DNA of 64,000 nt from contig NC_081410.1 in the NCBI RefSeq assembly GCF_030272615.1, forward strand, positions 114,143,933 through 114,207,932, written 5' to 3'. The stretch comes from Cryptomeria japonica (Eukaryota; Streptophyta; Pinopsida; Cupressales; Cupressaceae). The notes beneath the pieces were generated by a model, which was given only the letters and a program-made list of their open reading frames with translations, did no database searches and was not told the DNA's origin. A program made the position numbers and the translations under genes. Shown in pieces: positions 1 to 11,607 of the stretch; positions within the stretch are counted from its first letter, which is position 1, and the number at the start of each line of letters is the position of its first letter.

Positions 1-624
1 ACAGGTTGGTAGCAAAAACCTTAAACCCTAAACTTGTTAGGTTGAGCAATTCAAACGGTTCGATCCTGACCGTTGAAACATACTGCATTAAATGCACCAG
101 TCTTGAGTCGATCTCAAGACATTCTCCATCATCCATTATCCACCATTTTCATGGCGGCTAATAACCCATCATGTGTTATCACCATTTGATAGACTTCGCA
201 CATTCCCGAGGTAGATAGGAATAGTCTTCTTCATGCAAGATCCTTCACGAGCATAGAGCTTACGTGGCAACACGATCTGTCCTCCATCATACTGCTAACT
301 CATCACACAAAGATCATCGATTGAGTCACACAGACTTGAGATACTCCAACCGGAAACCTTGAAGTGGAAGCTGCCTTACCAACTAGTAGTCATATAGTGC
401 TTCCATTTGCCGGTTCCCATAACTGCATGCCAGTTCACTTTGAACAAATGTGTCACTTCACTTTGGCATATACCAGTTCACACATATGTTGGTACCTCTT
501 TCTTCACTTATCTCATGTGCAGGTTCACACTATGTCTCATATTGACATCAATGACAACATACAATATCATTATGTCTTCATGCCAGTTTACATAAGGCTC
601 ATGCCAGTTCACATAATGCCAACA
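1..624 (-). repeat. LTR-like repeat, copy 1 (cut by window edge)
   Basis: This stretch recurs at 1188-1780 in the same orientation with many substitutions and small indels. Both copies carry ACATTCCCGAGGTAGATAGG, a degenerate series of CCAGTTCAC/CCGGTTCAC motifs, then TGACATCAATGACAACATAC, and finish in AATGCCAAC. The right end AATGCCAACA matches the right end of the solo LTR at 19,861-23,397, so I read it as a minus-strand LTR whose remaining part lies left of the window. Class assignment is inference; the repeat itself is directly visible. Confidence 0.6.
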
Positions 625-1150
625 TTTTTCATGTTGAAACCCAACTAGGAAAAACCACGATGGGGATGAATACCCACAAGCTTGTTTTTGAACTCTTTGG
701 AAGTCCGCTCTGTTAGGAGCCTTGTCCGGTTAAAGATTGATACAATAGGTTATATTAGGAACCGATCCTATTAGGGATCACCCAGTTAAGGGATGGCTAC
801 AATACCCAGTTAAGGGTTAAACCCTGTTAAGGGTACCTTGTTAGAGGATTTCAAGAACTCAATAGCTAAAGGATATCAATGACTCAATAGCTTCGAGTTA
901 CCTTGTTAGAGGATTTTCAACAAGCCAGTTAAGGCTACCTTGTTAGGGGATTTCACAATTGTTGAAGTAGTTAAAGATCAATAGGTATATCAATGACCTG
1001 ATAATAGCACTCAATGCCAATGCAGATCCGCTTAAACTCCTCTTCACCTTCTGCACTTACACTCTTCAGATATGACTTCTCTCCTCTGGTCTGGTAAGAA
1101 TCACGTATCTCTTCTCTTATATACACACACACAACTTTTGCCAACAAACT
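625..1150. other. spacer between the two LTR-like repeats
   Basis: No gene is visible. The stretch holds several degenerate copies of a motif like CCAGTTAAGG and TACCTTGTTAGAGGATTT (for example 840-857 and 900-917), and a short CA run near 1124-1133. It could be the much reduced internal region of a small non-autonomous LTR element, or part of a tandemly repeated LTR of about 1.19 kb; I cannot choose between these. Confidence 0.4.
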
Positions 1151-1783
1151 TTGAAAGAATCACAACATCGACCTTATAAGATAACAAACAGGTCGATAGC
1201 ATAAACCCTAAACCCTAGACCTGTTAGGTTAAGGAATTCAAATGGTTCAATCTTTACCGTTGATCATACTGTATTGAATGCAATAGTCTTGATCCAATCT
1301 CAAGACATTCTCCATCGTTCATTTTCCACCGATTTCATGGTGGCTGATAACCCATCACACGTTATCACTATTTACAGACTTTGCACATTCCCGAGGTAGA
1401 TAGGAACACTCTTCTTTATGCAAGATCCTTCACGCGCACAAGGCTTATGTGGCAACACTATCTGTTCTTCGTTATCATGCTAACTTCATCACATAAATAT
1501 CACTGATTGAGTCACACAGGCTTAAGATACTCCAACCAGAAATCCTGAAGTGGAAACTACCTACCAACCGGTAGTCATACAATGCTTCCATGTGTCGGCT
1601 CCCATGACTACATGTTGGTTCACCTTGACATGTCGGTTCACCTTGAACAAATATACCGCTTTACTTTGGCACAAATGTACCGATTCTCACATATGTCGGT
1701 TCTCTCTTCATATCACATATTGACATCAATGACAACATACAATATCATTATGTCCTCATACCAGTTCACATAATGCCAACCCA
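1151..1783 (-). repeat. LTR-like repeat, copy 2
   Basis: This is the second copy of the 1-624 repeat. It may begin at TGAAAGAATCACAAC (1151), which resembles the left terminus TGAAAGAACACA of the solo LTR at 19,861. It ends near AATGCCAACCCA, directly against integrase coding sequence (a GAC TAC TTC reading frame). The junction suggests insertion into, or recombination with, the Ty3/gypsy element on its right. I found no target-site duplication because the left flank lies outside the window. Confidence 0.5.
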
Positions 1784-2561
1784 GACTACTTCACAAGGTA
1801 GACAAAGGCAGTTGCTTTGAAGGATGCATTTGAGAACTCAGTGGTTCAACTCCTTGAGGGGATTGCAGCTATATTTGTAGCCCCTTCCATGATCATATCA
1901 GACAATGAAAAATCCTTTGTAGGATCTCATTCAGCTTATGGACAATCAAACATGATGTATTTTTGAAGATATCATCAAATTATTACCCTCAAGGCAATGG
2001 CCTAGCTGAGTCCTCCAACAAGAATCTAATTAGGATCATCAAAAGGACTCTTGATGATAATAAAAGGTCTTGGAACCTAAAGCTAGGAATAGCCCTATGG
2101 GTTGATAAAATTACTCCAAAAAGGGAATTAGGTAACTCCCCTTCATGTTGGTATATGGAAGGGGAGTAAGGCTTCCCTTATCTCTTGAGTTACATGATCT
2201 TGAATTAGCACATCAGCTAGAGCTCCTAGAAAATAATCTTGTGTCAATCAGGTATGCAAAGCTCACAGAGCTAAAAGAAGTGAGAGAAAGGGCTATGCAG
2301 ACCTTAAGTGTCCACCAGGGACAAGTGAAGAAATGTTTTGACAAGAAGGCCACTTTTAGGACTTTCAAGGTTGGAGACCTTGTCCTAAAGTGGGATGATG
2401 ATAGAGAGAAACTAGGAAGACACTCAAAGTTTGATGGCATATGGAGTGGTCCTTATATGATTACAGGTTGCAAGGAGGAAAATTCTTTCAATTTGGCCAA
2501 ACTAAGTGGTGAAGACCTCCCTATTGTAGTTAATGGTATTCACCTAAATGCATGTGCTTAA
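1784..2561 (+). pseudogene. Ty3/gypsy integrase, broken C-terminal two thirds
   Basis: An integrase inserts retrotransposon cDNA into the chromosome. The frame opens at the junction with the upstream repeat and reads DYFTR, then a TAG stop (1798-1800), then an integrase core containing IISDN (second catalytic Asp) and, after a frameshift near 1960, YYPQGNGLAES (catalytic Glu). A one-base loss near 2150 moves the rest into another frame. That part holds SVHQGQVKKCFDKKA and a C-terminal GDLVLKWDDDREK...GRHSKFDGIWSGPY segment ending in GIHLNACA. No chromodomain follows, and the sequence resembles the Tat/Athila-type Ty3/gypsy lineage. The zinc-binding N-terminus and first catalytic Asp are missing, so the gene is dead. 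Confidence 0.85.
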
Positions 2562-2807
2562 GGTGATTTTCAAGTTCTTGTAAATATTTGTAAATTTTAA
2601 TTAAGTTTTCTAGTTTTTTCCAATAAGTGCATGTGCACAAGCTGTTCTTCCAGGATAGAAGAAATTTTTTTGACATCCTACAAGTTGCAAGGGCAGAAAA
2701 TTCATTATGTTTCCATCATTTCCCCTGTTGACTCTATGACCAATGCATATCTAAGACTTCTATTCTTTTCCCTAAGTAGGCTTAGGGCCCCCTCTAAGTC
2801 ATCAAAA

Positions 2808-4611
2808 TGTTGGCATTTTCTATGTCAACCTTAGCCTTGAAAAAGTCTGATATGAGATATATGAATTGGCTAACCCCTCTGAGAAACCCTACTAAAACAC
2901 TAGAAAAAACCTCCTAAATAATCCCTAAACCCTAAGGTTACTTTAACCTTTTATCTTATTTGGACTCTAGAATTCTAATTTTATATTAACTAGGTCAACC
3001 AGCCAAATCACTTAGCCTATAACAATTGGAGGGTCATTAGTTCATCCTAGGGTCGGGCTCTTTTTCGTGGCAACTGGAAGCCAATCTTACCTATTACCAT
3101 TTGATCACAACCCCCGACGTCCCCTTTATTTGCTTCCCTGTGGTATGGTGGTAATTGTTTCGCTCATCATGCTACTACAACAATTGGAGCTCATGGAAGG
3201 CCCCTCCTCATGGGTTTTCGATAACCGCTTGGATGCTTGTCACACCATCGCAACAGCTTGGTTGGAGGGTTAGGGCACCCTGTGGTATGGCAGTGAGGTT
3301 GAACAACTCAAGGGAAGATGTTACCACACTAATGCAGTGGTCAGGTACAAAGTGTTTTCATTCCCAATAGTAACATGGTAAAGGTTATCAGGAGGGTGGA
3401 CCCAAATTGATACGTGGTGCATTTTGAGCTATCAGATTTTCATAAGAGCCAATCAGATGGTGGTGTTTTAAACTCTCATTGAGCTCTGTGGAGGGATATG
3501 TGGCACAATATCGCGTGTCCATCTTCACTCGACCTGGATGATCAGAGGGTCAAAATTCAAACTTGCAAGAAGGTGGAAATTTAAATTTTTGGCACAGGGT
3601 AGTTTTTGACAAAGCAATCAAATTTATTTTTTGACCTAGTCGGTGGTCGATATCTGATTGTATTTTCATCCAACCACTAGGATTTTTTTTTCCATAACTC
3701 CAGAGGTGACTTTTCTAATCAATTCCATATGCCACCCATGGCCATTCAATGCAAAATAAAGACTTTTTGCCCTTGCAGACACCATCTGGATGCAATGAAC
3801 TCAAAGATATCTCCCTTTGCGAGGATATTTTTCTTTCTCCTAGTGATGAAGGACATTCTCAGAGACTATAATAAATGAAGATCAAATCATCTTGATAATT
3901 TTTATCCCTTCTCTAATATTTTGTAACCTTACCCTAGCTAGGGTTAGGGTTTCTTAACTGTAATCATCTCAATTATGCCAAAACTATAAAGGCAATTGTG
4001 TACCCCTATTACAAGGATCTTCTCCTTTTTTCTTTTACAAAAAAATTACGTTTCTCTGTACTTGTAAATTTGCTTTTCCTTTACATGAATAGAATTACTT
4101 GTCTTGACCTATTTTAATTCTTATAATCTATGTAATTTTATTACCTCTTTATGTTAATTCATCTTCTTTTGTTTCCTTAGTGCATTTGATTGTGTCAATC
4201 CCTCTTTAGATGTAATCTATGAACTAGTTCAGTTCCTCTTGCCATTTTCAAGAATTTCAACCTTCACTCATGCAATAGGGAGACAATTTAGGTAGGAATT
4301 TGTGCATCCTTTGGGTAGTTCTTATTGATGTTTTGTGCAGTTATAGGTAGGGAAGATCACATTTCAATATAGGTGCAAGCCTCATTTCCCATTTTAAGCA
4401 TTCCTTCTTCCTCTTTTCCCCCTCAAATTAATAGATTGGGATTTACATGTGTTGAGTTAGTCCAACACTTGCATCTAAATTGAAAATGAAGTCGGCCTTC
4501 TCTAGAGACTCAGCCTAAAAAATGCAAGGTCCCACACTTGGAGGTTGTTTCAATGTGTCATGAGGTTGATGATCAAGGTTGTTCATCAAGGTTTAGACTT
4601 TTGTGACAACA
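2808..4611 (+). repeat. probable 3' LTR of the Ty3/gypsy element
   Basis: The segment begins TGTTGGCATTTTC 246 bp after the integrase stop and ends TTTTGTGACAACA, giving the TGTTG...CAACA inverted termini expected of an LTR. It contains the plus-strand phrase ACTATAAAGGCAATTGTG (near 3982), which could be a TATA region, and no long frame. The roughly 1.8 kb length is plausible for a plant gypsy LTR. There is no partner LTR in the window and no confirmed target-site duplication, so the limits are inferred from termini only. Confidence 0.45.
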
Positions 4612-4649
4612 ATCTCTGCCATGCCCGATGGGACACACATTCCAATAAT

Positions 4650-5964
4650 TTTATGAATTTAACCTTTGAATTTAAGTATTCTTGATTAAAAATACAATCT
4701 ATGAGTGAAAATTTGAAAATTAAAATGCATACAAATCAAATCTGAGAACACAAATCAAAAATAATGGTGTAAAAAGTTGGGTTCACCAAAATTTAATGGT
4801 TCAAATTTGGAAATTAGGGTGTCAATGATGAAACCACAAACAATCCCAAATTGACCAAAACAATGGGAAAGAGAGGTGAACCTAATAGATCTATCCTCAA
4901 TTCCATTGAGGAAGGGTTAAGAATTTTGATTAGATTCACTTGGATTGGGGTTTGGTTTCCTCTTTCCAAGAATTGAATTGGATTGTTGACAATTAGGGAA
5001 AAATAGGTGATAATTGAAGTATTCTAATAGAAATAGTAAGCTACAAATGTCCTACAAAGCCACTAGCCTGGATATGGGCAAAATAAGATAACTAAAATAT
5101 GTTCTCAAAAGTTCGACCTAACTTTTTAGGACCATGTAGCATCAAATCACCATGGTCCTCTAAATTTTTTTGTCATTGAAAGCTGAGCCTATTTGTCTCT
5201 ATGAACTCTATCGATCCTCCCGAGTACAACTTCACACCTATTTCTTACACACATAAAGAAAGGGAAAGATATTGGGGATAGGGGTTTGCCTAAGTCAAAC
5301 CCCATTTTAGGAATTAACCTTGAATGAAATAATGCAAATACTGAAATAAATGTTGAATAGGTATACCTTAGATCTACAATTATTGATGATGATGTAATGC
5401 TCTTTGAATGTAACCATAAATATTGAATGTTATGGCATGATAAACACATGAGTATGAAAAACCCTAATCGCACACACATACTTGCATGAGCATTGATGTA
5501 ACTTTGCTCCACAATGGTTGATGATGAATATGCAGCCTTGAAACTCTTAATATGCTTGATAATGAATGCTTCACAAATGAACGAATGTTATTAATAGATG
5601 ATGGATTTAAAATGAATTGATAGGATGTCTTTATATAGGGTTCCCTAGGTGATTTACTGATTAGGTCTACCTCCAATGGTCATGTGTAGCCCCAAGGATC
5701 AAATTTTGGTGGGGAGATATAGCACTTACCTTATTTCAAATTGGGACCCCTTTGAGAGGGACTGATGCATTTTGGGGCACCCTGCTCCTTTTGTAAAGGA
5801 TACCAAAACAAGTAGCCAAGGGGGTGGGCATCTCACAGTGGGACCCACAAAAGGGCATACATGACATCACTAGATAATCAAGTCTAAATGGACCTAAAGA
5901 GCAGATGAAGTGGGAGCACAAACATGAGGTGTAAATTGGACTAGTGACAATTTACAATGCTACA
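4650..5964 (-). repeat. LTR plus start of internal region of the minus-strand non-autonomous family (copy A)
   Basis: This is a diverged copy of the left part of the internal region plus LTR also present at about 39,070-40,388, and of the LTR at 34,638-35,852. Shared landmarks include GTTGGGTTCACCAAAAT before the LTR edge (about 4792), GGTTTGCCTAAGTCAAACC, CACACACATAAAGAA and the closing GGTGTAAATTGG...GCTACA. Relative to the element on the minus strand this is the 5' LTR and the start of the internal region; the rest is lost near 4640 next to the gypsy LTR. Confidence 0.75.
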
Positions 5965-6037
5965 TTTAGACTTTACTCACTTCTTATAATTTTAGGAAAG
6001 GTATATTGGTCTAATATTTCCTCCAATGCATCCATAG

Positions 6038-6270
6038 TGTTAGAAATCAATGCTTAACATATTATTGAATAATAATTAATAATTTAAATGATTATATAAT
6101 AATCACTTTGATTAGTAGAGATTAATTATTAGTTGGTTGTTAGATAGTTGTTGGGCAATTGTTTGTTGTATGGCTATAAAGGCTTTTCAATGTAACAATG
6201 ATGAATTGTTGATGATTGAAGAATTTATAAATTTGAGCCTTTTCCTCTCTCTTGTCACCATTTCAATATT
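6038..6270 (+). repeat. LTR start, dispersed copy of the one at 32,176
   Basis: TGTTAGAAATCAATGCTTAA and the following 230 bp align with 32,176-32,420 (TGTTAAAAATTAGTGCTTAA...). Shared pieces include GATTATATAATAATCACTTT and GTTGTTGATGA. Similarity fades after about 6270. It is probably the first part of an LTR of a small plus-strand element; the far end is not recognisable. Confidence 0.5.
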
Positions 6271-6844
6271 GTATAAGATCATAATTTATTTACCTCTTTG
6301 GTTGCCTCCATTCAATTGTTTTTCCTCTCCAAAGAGGTTCATACAAGGGCCAAGCAGTGTAGACCATGGTTTGCAACAACCATTGATGTTTGTCCACTAT
6401 TCTTGTATATTATCATTAGAGGCATAGTTCAAACCACAAGCAAATCTACTGGAATACATCATCCATGTGCATTTGATTTCTCCCATCTCTCCATCTTGTT
6501 CACACTTTTCATAATATTTCATTTCACTTTCTTCCTTTTCATATGAAAATTTTTTAAAATGCAAAAATCAAAGGTGTTGGAGAAAAGTCCAAGAGGTTAA
6601 GATTGGTGGGAATAAGTTTTTATATTTAATTAATGAGATTTGAATTATTTCAATATTGGTGAGGATTTATTATGTGTAAGGAATCCAATGGCTATTACCC
6701 AAATTTATTTTTCTAAACAGGTTATGCGCAAAGTTAAAGGAAGAGTTTCTAGTTGATTATTTGAACATGTTTATATGCTTTTAAAGGGAATTAAAGATTG
6801 CATTGCCATTATATTCGTCTGATCATGTTTTTCAATATGGGTGA
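6271..6844. other. AT-rich stretch without recognisable gene
   Basis: Only short chance frames are visible. I see no domain, repeat partner or RNA gene here. Confidence 0.5.
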
Positions 6845-7315
6845 TGTATACACCTAAAAATGGTCTGAAGATAATTAATTAAATAAGCAATTATTTAATT
6901 AATCCCCCTTCCTAATTTAATTAAATTCACTAGGCGATTTGGTTGAATTCCCCCTTTCATCTACTTATTAATAAATCTAAAGATTTATTTAATAGGTTCA
7001 TTTCAATAATCCCCTTTGATTAATCAATTCAAATTAATTAATTCTCCCCCCATCTTCAATTAATTCTTCTAATCTTCTAATTAATTAAAACAAATCAATT
7101 TATGAGTTGTTGAGAATTAATTAGTCTTATTTGAATTTTAAATTCAAATTTACCCACATGCCTCCTAACTTCTAACCACCTAACCTAACCTCTTCTAAAC
7201 CTAACCCCTTCCATCTAACCATGGGTTTAATTAAACCTACTCTTCCCTTGAGACACATGGCATTCTTGGGCCACATGTCCCCTTTCCTTAGACACTTGCT
7301 CTCTCATGAGCAAAA

Positions 7316-7441
7316 CCTCTTGACACTTGTCACCATAGAGATGGCAAATGTTCCCTTTCATCGAACCTCTTCTAGAAGCCTCTTGACACTTGTCACCATA
7401 GAGATGACAAATGATCCCTTTCATCCAGCCTCTTTTCCAAC
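7316..7441 (+). repeat. 63-bp tandem duplication inside the LTR
   Basis: Two adjacent 63-bp units start CCTCTTGACACTTGTCACCA at 7316 and 7379. They differ at a few positions (for example ATGGCAAATGTTCC against ATGACAAATGATCC). Confidence 0.9.
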
Positions 7442-7523
7442 CTCCTCCAATTTCACCATTGATATCTTCAGACTTAATCTTGATCGTTGATTCCTGTCAC
7501 CTCACCCCTAGCCTTGGAGATCC

Positions 7524-7531
7524 TATAAATA
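7524..7531 (+). promoter_or_regulatory. TATA box of the solo LTR
   Basis: TATAAATA within TCCTATAAATAGACCCC is a strong plant TATA match and the likely former core promoter of the LTR. Activity today is unknown. Confidence 0.4.
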
Positions 7532-8130
7532 GACCCCATTTTGGAGCAATAACGATCCCATCTCATTTGCATCTTAGGCATTGTTACTATAGGCATAATA
7601 GCTCTTAGTTTATCATTTGAGCATTGTTATCATAGCTTAATTACATCATTTTAGCATATTTTCTAGCATAATAATGGAATCGTGTAGTTTAATCATTATC
7701 ATTGCTAGCTTAAATGCATCAATTATCATTTAAATCATCCATCTAGGTGTAGTCAAGTCACTGGAATTTGCCTAAATAGATCTGGGAGCAAAATTCATTC
7801 TCGCATTTACTAGGAGGCGATAGATTGCTTACCTATGGTTTTATCTTTCTTTGCTTTAAATTCATTAACCATGCTTGTAATGATCTATTGAGTGTTTTGT
7901 GTTGCACCTGCAGGTATACACTTCATAGGCACGACAGGTGATAATCAACAGCTTAATGCAAGGAAGCAAAATAGATTTGTCCATAAGACTATCGTTATAA
8001 TTTCAAACTAGGTAATATAACTTCTAACATGATACAGATACACAGTTGCTATATTTGAAGACTTCTCATAATTTGAAGGTTACATAGATATACAACAATT
8101 CACTTCACAATAAGGTTGTAGATGACTTCT

Positions 8131-8227
8131 TTATGGGATCGATAGAATGCAGTGGCCTCATAGTATATTTAGAATTGCAACACTTATAAATACATTATGA
8201 GACTGGTGCATTCTATCAACCCCATAA
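8131..8227. repeat. imperfect palindrome, foldback copy 1
   Basis: The left arm TTATGGGATCGATAGAATGCA pairs with the right arm TGCATTCTATCAACCCCATAA, followed inward by CCTCATAGTATATTTA against TAAATACATTATGAG. It shares its centre (ACACTTATAA-TA-ATTATG) and GGTGCA...CCCC right arm with the palindrome at 8804-8884. It could be a small foldback MITE or a hairpin RNA locus. Confidence 0.6.
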
Positions 8228-8803
8228 CTAAAACCATTATAATATCCCTTTGCCAAGAAATTTACTCACAAGCAGCCTACCACAAGTTCTTACTAGTCAA
8301 TCCCGTTTTCATCCAACTAGAACCACCAATTGCCTTTACAAGTAGAATCAACTTACCAAAATACTCGGTTGTTGCTTTTATTTTTTTGTTGTGTATGCAC
8401 ATCCATGCCTAGGAAATAATGATCATATATATTGGCAAACGATGGTCATAAATTTGTAAATCTATCTACCATGGTCCTCAGCATGAGTTTGTTCTACCTT
8501 GCATACTGCTCGCATGCTCCACAAACATGCCTAGTAGATGGTTTATAATTTAATTAGAATATTATTGCATATTCAATGATTGAGAAATAACAATAGTGGC
8601 TTCAACATATTATACAAGGAAGAGATACTATTTCATAATTCTTCCTCAGAGGTGTAAGGGCTTAGAAAGAAGACATGAACCAGAAATATGTCTCTCTCAC
8701 GTCCACAGAGAAAGGCATAGGTATACCAAATAACTCCACACAAACCTTTTTCCATCCATGCATAGGTATTACCTTGAAGAGTGTTGAAGTAGGTACTAGC
8801 TAT

Positions 8804-8884
8804 GGGGAATATTTGTACCACCCTCATAGTGTAATTATAAGTCTACACTTATAATTATATTATGGGGGTGGTGCAAATAATCCC
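8804..8884. repeat. imperfect palindrome, foldback copy 2
   Basis: GGGGAATATTTGTACCACCC and CTCATAGTGTAATTATAAGT on the left pair with ACTTATAATTATATTATGGG and GGTGGTGCAAATAATCCCC on the right, leaving a 4-bp loop (CTAC). The pairing is strong over nearly 40 bp. It is related to the palindrome at 8131-8227. Confidence 0.75.
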
Positions 8885-10074
8885 CCCTCAGACAACACGG
8901 TCAAAGTATGGCATCCAACAACCATTGAGAGTTCACTTCAAATTGTCTTCAATATTTTATTTGACCAACAAATTGTCGTTCCCACACCAAGAAATAAATT
9001 AATATTTGTTTTGTCCTATTAACCTTTTCACTTCCATATGTTTAGTAAATATAATTAATATTACCAGGAAAATCAATATGTAACATGACCACCCAACATA
9101 TCTCATAACTTTATTCCTTGGATTTTTTTTAATATCTCATTATTTCGACCCAACATATTAAAATCAACCAATATAATATTTGACATGTAAAATAATGGCA
9201 TCTAAAACTTATAATATAAAGTGTTGATTAAAGCCAAGAAAATATCGACGGAGAGAATTGTGGCATCCACAAAATTTTATATAAGAAATTCAATATTTCC
9301 TTGAACTCTTTAAAATAATTTATTTTTTAAAATTACTGATTACCTTGAAATTCACTCTTATTTTTTTAAAAAAATAACATTTCTTGAAAATTTTCTTTTT
9401 TAAAGACTTTAAAAATTTCTTATAACTTTAATTGATTAAAACACACAAGAAACCTGGATGATTTTTGTTTAGGATGAACAAGGGATGGGTAAACTACCTA
9501 TCAATTCAACTAGGGCTAAACCCTCTTTCATTAAATATTGGAATACAAACCACTAATGGGGTGTAGACTTGACTAGCTCTTACTCAAAGAGAGTCAAGTA
9601 ACCCTTGGGTTTTTTCCTTTGTTACTTGAAAGATTGCTTGTTTGGCTCAAAAATGCAAACTAACTAGCCATATAAATTGATGAAACTATCTAATATATAA
9701 ATTGGAATCTACAAAATAAATACAAAATTTGAACAAAGACTCAGAATTGTAGCTATGGAAAAAAGAAAAGTTAAAACTAAGGGGACACAATGGCTAGGCG
9801 CCCTAGTCTTGGCAATTGATTAGTTGAACACAAAGATCAAATTTGGAATCTTGAGAGTCACATTATATTCTGACTAAATTTAATCCTAAACAGAGAATAC
9901 TATGGTACTAGGCGCCCTAGTCCTAGAGGACTAAGGCACTAGTTGCTAGTGTCTAGAGGTTTTCTAATGAAGTTTTCAAAGTGTTTCTTTTTTGGGTTTC
10001 GAGAAATTCCTATGTCTTCAAAATCTAACAAAAACTTGTATCTAAACATGAAAAATAGAGAGAAAGTGGGGTTG
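8885..10074. other. AT-rich stretch, no gene seen
   Basis: This is long AT-rich sequence without coding signal. CTAGGCGCCCTAGTC occurs twice, near 9794 and 9909, a short dispersed motif with no known role. Confidence 0.5.
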
Positions 10075-11110
10075 TGACTATGTAAGGGCTTGCCTCGGTC
10101 AAGACCCCATTTTGGTGATTTCCACCTCCACGAATAGCCAAGTTGAATATGAAAACAATATTGTGTGCTCTAAATGTTAAGTGTGTCTAAGATTGTGACA
10201 AGCCTAAATGCATAAACATAAATAAGAGTCCTACTCAAGTATCTTTAGAGTAAACTCTAAATGAACTAATCAAATATGATGCATGAATCACATTACTAAA
10301 TGATAAAACTCAGATTTGAAGCTAAATGCAAAAATGTAAGAATGACGTGAAATCATACATGAGCATTTAAGGAGAGGTACAAGTTAATCATCAATCGATG
10401 ACTCCCTATCATCCTCCAACATTCCTTAAAGCTTCCATTATGATAAATAAATGGTAATGAAGACTTAATATTGTGGATTCTTCCTTGACTTTGCAAACCT
10501 ATAACTACACTTCAGGGAGAGATTTCTCATCAAAAAGATATCATAAGGTTGTATTCTTCATTAATGTCACAAATGAGGAAACTTGCTTACATATGAATTC
10601 CCTAGTTTGAATTGATAAAAGGTCAACTTAAAATGATTATATCCCAACTTCAAGGATAAATTTGAAAATTCCAAGGCTAACACATTAATGTCCCAAAATT
10701 TCAGCCAAAAAGCTTCAAACACTATGTGATGATTGCCATAGACCCAACAAAATAGGCCCAATCTTTTTTAGGAAAGAGAGATAATAGGGCCTTGGTATTG
10801 GATCTATAATTTATATTAGGATTGAAAATATTTAATTGAGAGAAAAAGTGCTTTGAAATTTAAAATGGGATAGGACCCATATATGTTTAAAATGATATAA
10901 GATAAAGGGAACACCTAAAATAAGGGCCCAAATACAAGTGCGTTGAGGTTTTAAAATAAAAAAGGACTCATCTTCTTGAGTTAAAGATTTATTTAATGTT
11001 ATAAATGGTCCTATAATTCTTAAAGGAGTGGGAAAACTAAAATGAGTGCTAGGAGAGTCTGAAATTGGACTTATTATTTAAAGGAGCACAATTTACGATA
11101 CTATAATTTC
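10075..11110. repeat. possible very diverged LTR of the minus-strand family
   Basis: The text GGCTTGCCTCGGTCAAGACCCCATTTTGG near the start resembles GGTTTGCCTAAGTCAAACCCC of the copies at 4.8, 34.6 and 39.2 kb. The end (GGAGCACAATTTACGATACTATAATTTC) resembles their closing GGTGTAAATTGG...GACAATTTACAATGCTACA. Similarity between is too weak to follow by eye. Confidence 0.25.
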
Positions 11111-11607
11111 TCTTTTTACTAGCTTAGAAGGAATATTTCACCCCTGAAACTGATCTTCCCAAGAGGTTTTGCATCCTCAAGAGGTTGAGATTGATCAAAT
11201 CCAACTTCAAAACCACAAGGGTTTCAATCAAAAAAGAACAAATCACTCAACATGGCTCTGATTCAACCTCCCACTACTCTTTAATAATCTTCTAAGAAAC
11301 TCTTTGAATTCTTCTTTTAACATTCCCTCTCTTTTTCATATTTCCCTTTCTTTTTTAATTTTAAACTGTAATTTGAGAAATAATAAAGTGGCCCAATTAT
11401 GTTTTCCCATTGACATAAAGTGGTTACTTAAAACTTAGAAACTAATAACCTTGTCAAATAATTAAAACATCTTTTTAATTATTTGATTATATTTCCAGGC
11501 TAGAAAAAAAGGAACATTACATTATGCCACTCTTTAATGGATATTCATGTTGTGTAAATTAGCAATTATATTTACATCGGGTGCCATAGCATTCTTTTAT
11601 TAGTAAG

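Larger units (their letters stand above)
6845..7920 (+). repeat. probable solo LTR, 1,076 bp
   Basis: The segment starts TGTATACACCT and ends TGCAGGTATACA, so the outer TGTATAC...GTATACA bases are perfect inverted repeats as in an LTR. A TATA box (CTATAAATAGACC, 7523-7535) sits about two thirds in, on the plus strand. No primer-binding site follows and no polypurine tract precedes, so a solo LTR is more likely than one end of an element. Target-site duplications are not visible (GGTGA left, CTTCA right), so age or rearrangement has blurred the edges. Confidence 0.55.

Noticed and set aside
1203-1220. CCCTAAACCCTA telomere-like text (also near 2919 and 14)
   Set aside because: Only two units; far too short for an interstitial telomere tract.
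3064-3370. Overlapping plus-strand frames of about 70 codons
   Set aside because: Chance frames inside the probable gypsy LTR; no domain.
5189-5676. Minus-strand frames of 70-107 codons in copy A (and similar ones near 35,078)
   Set aside because: They lie inside LTR sequence and are not preserved in frame among the three copies.
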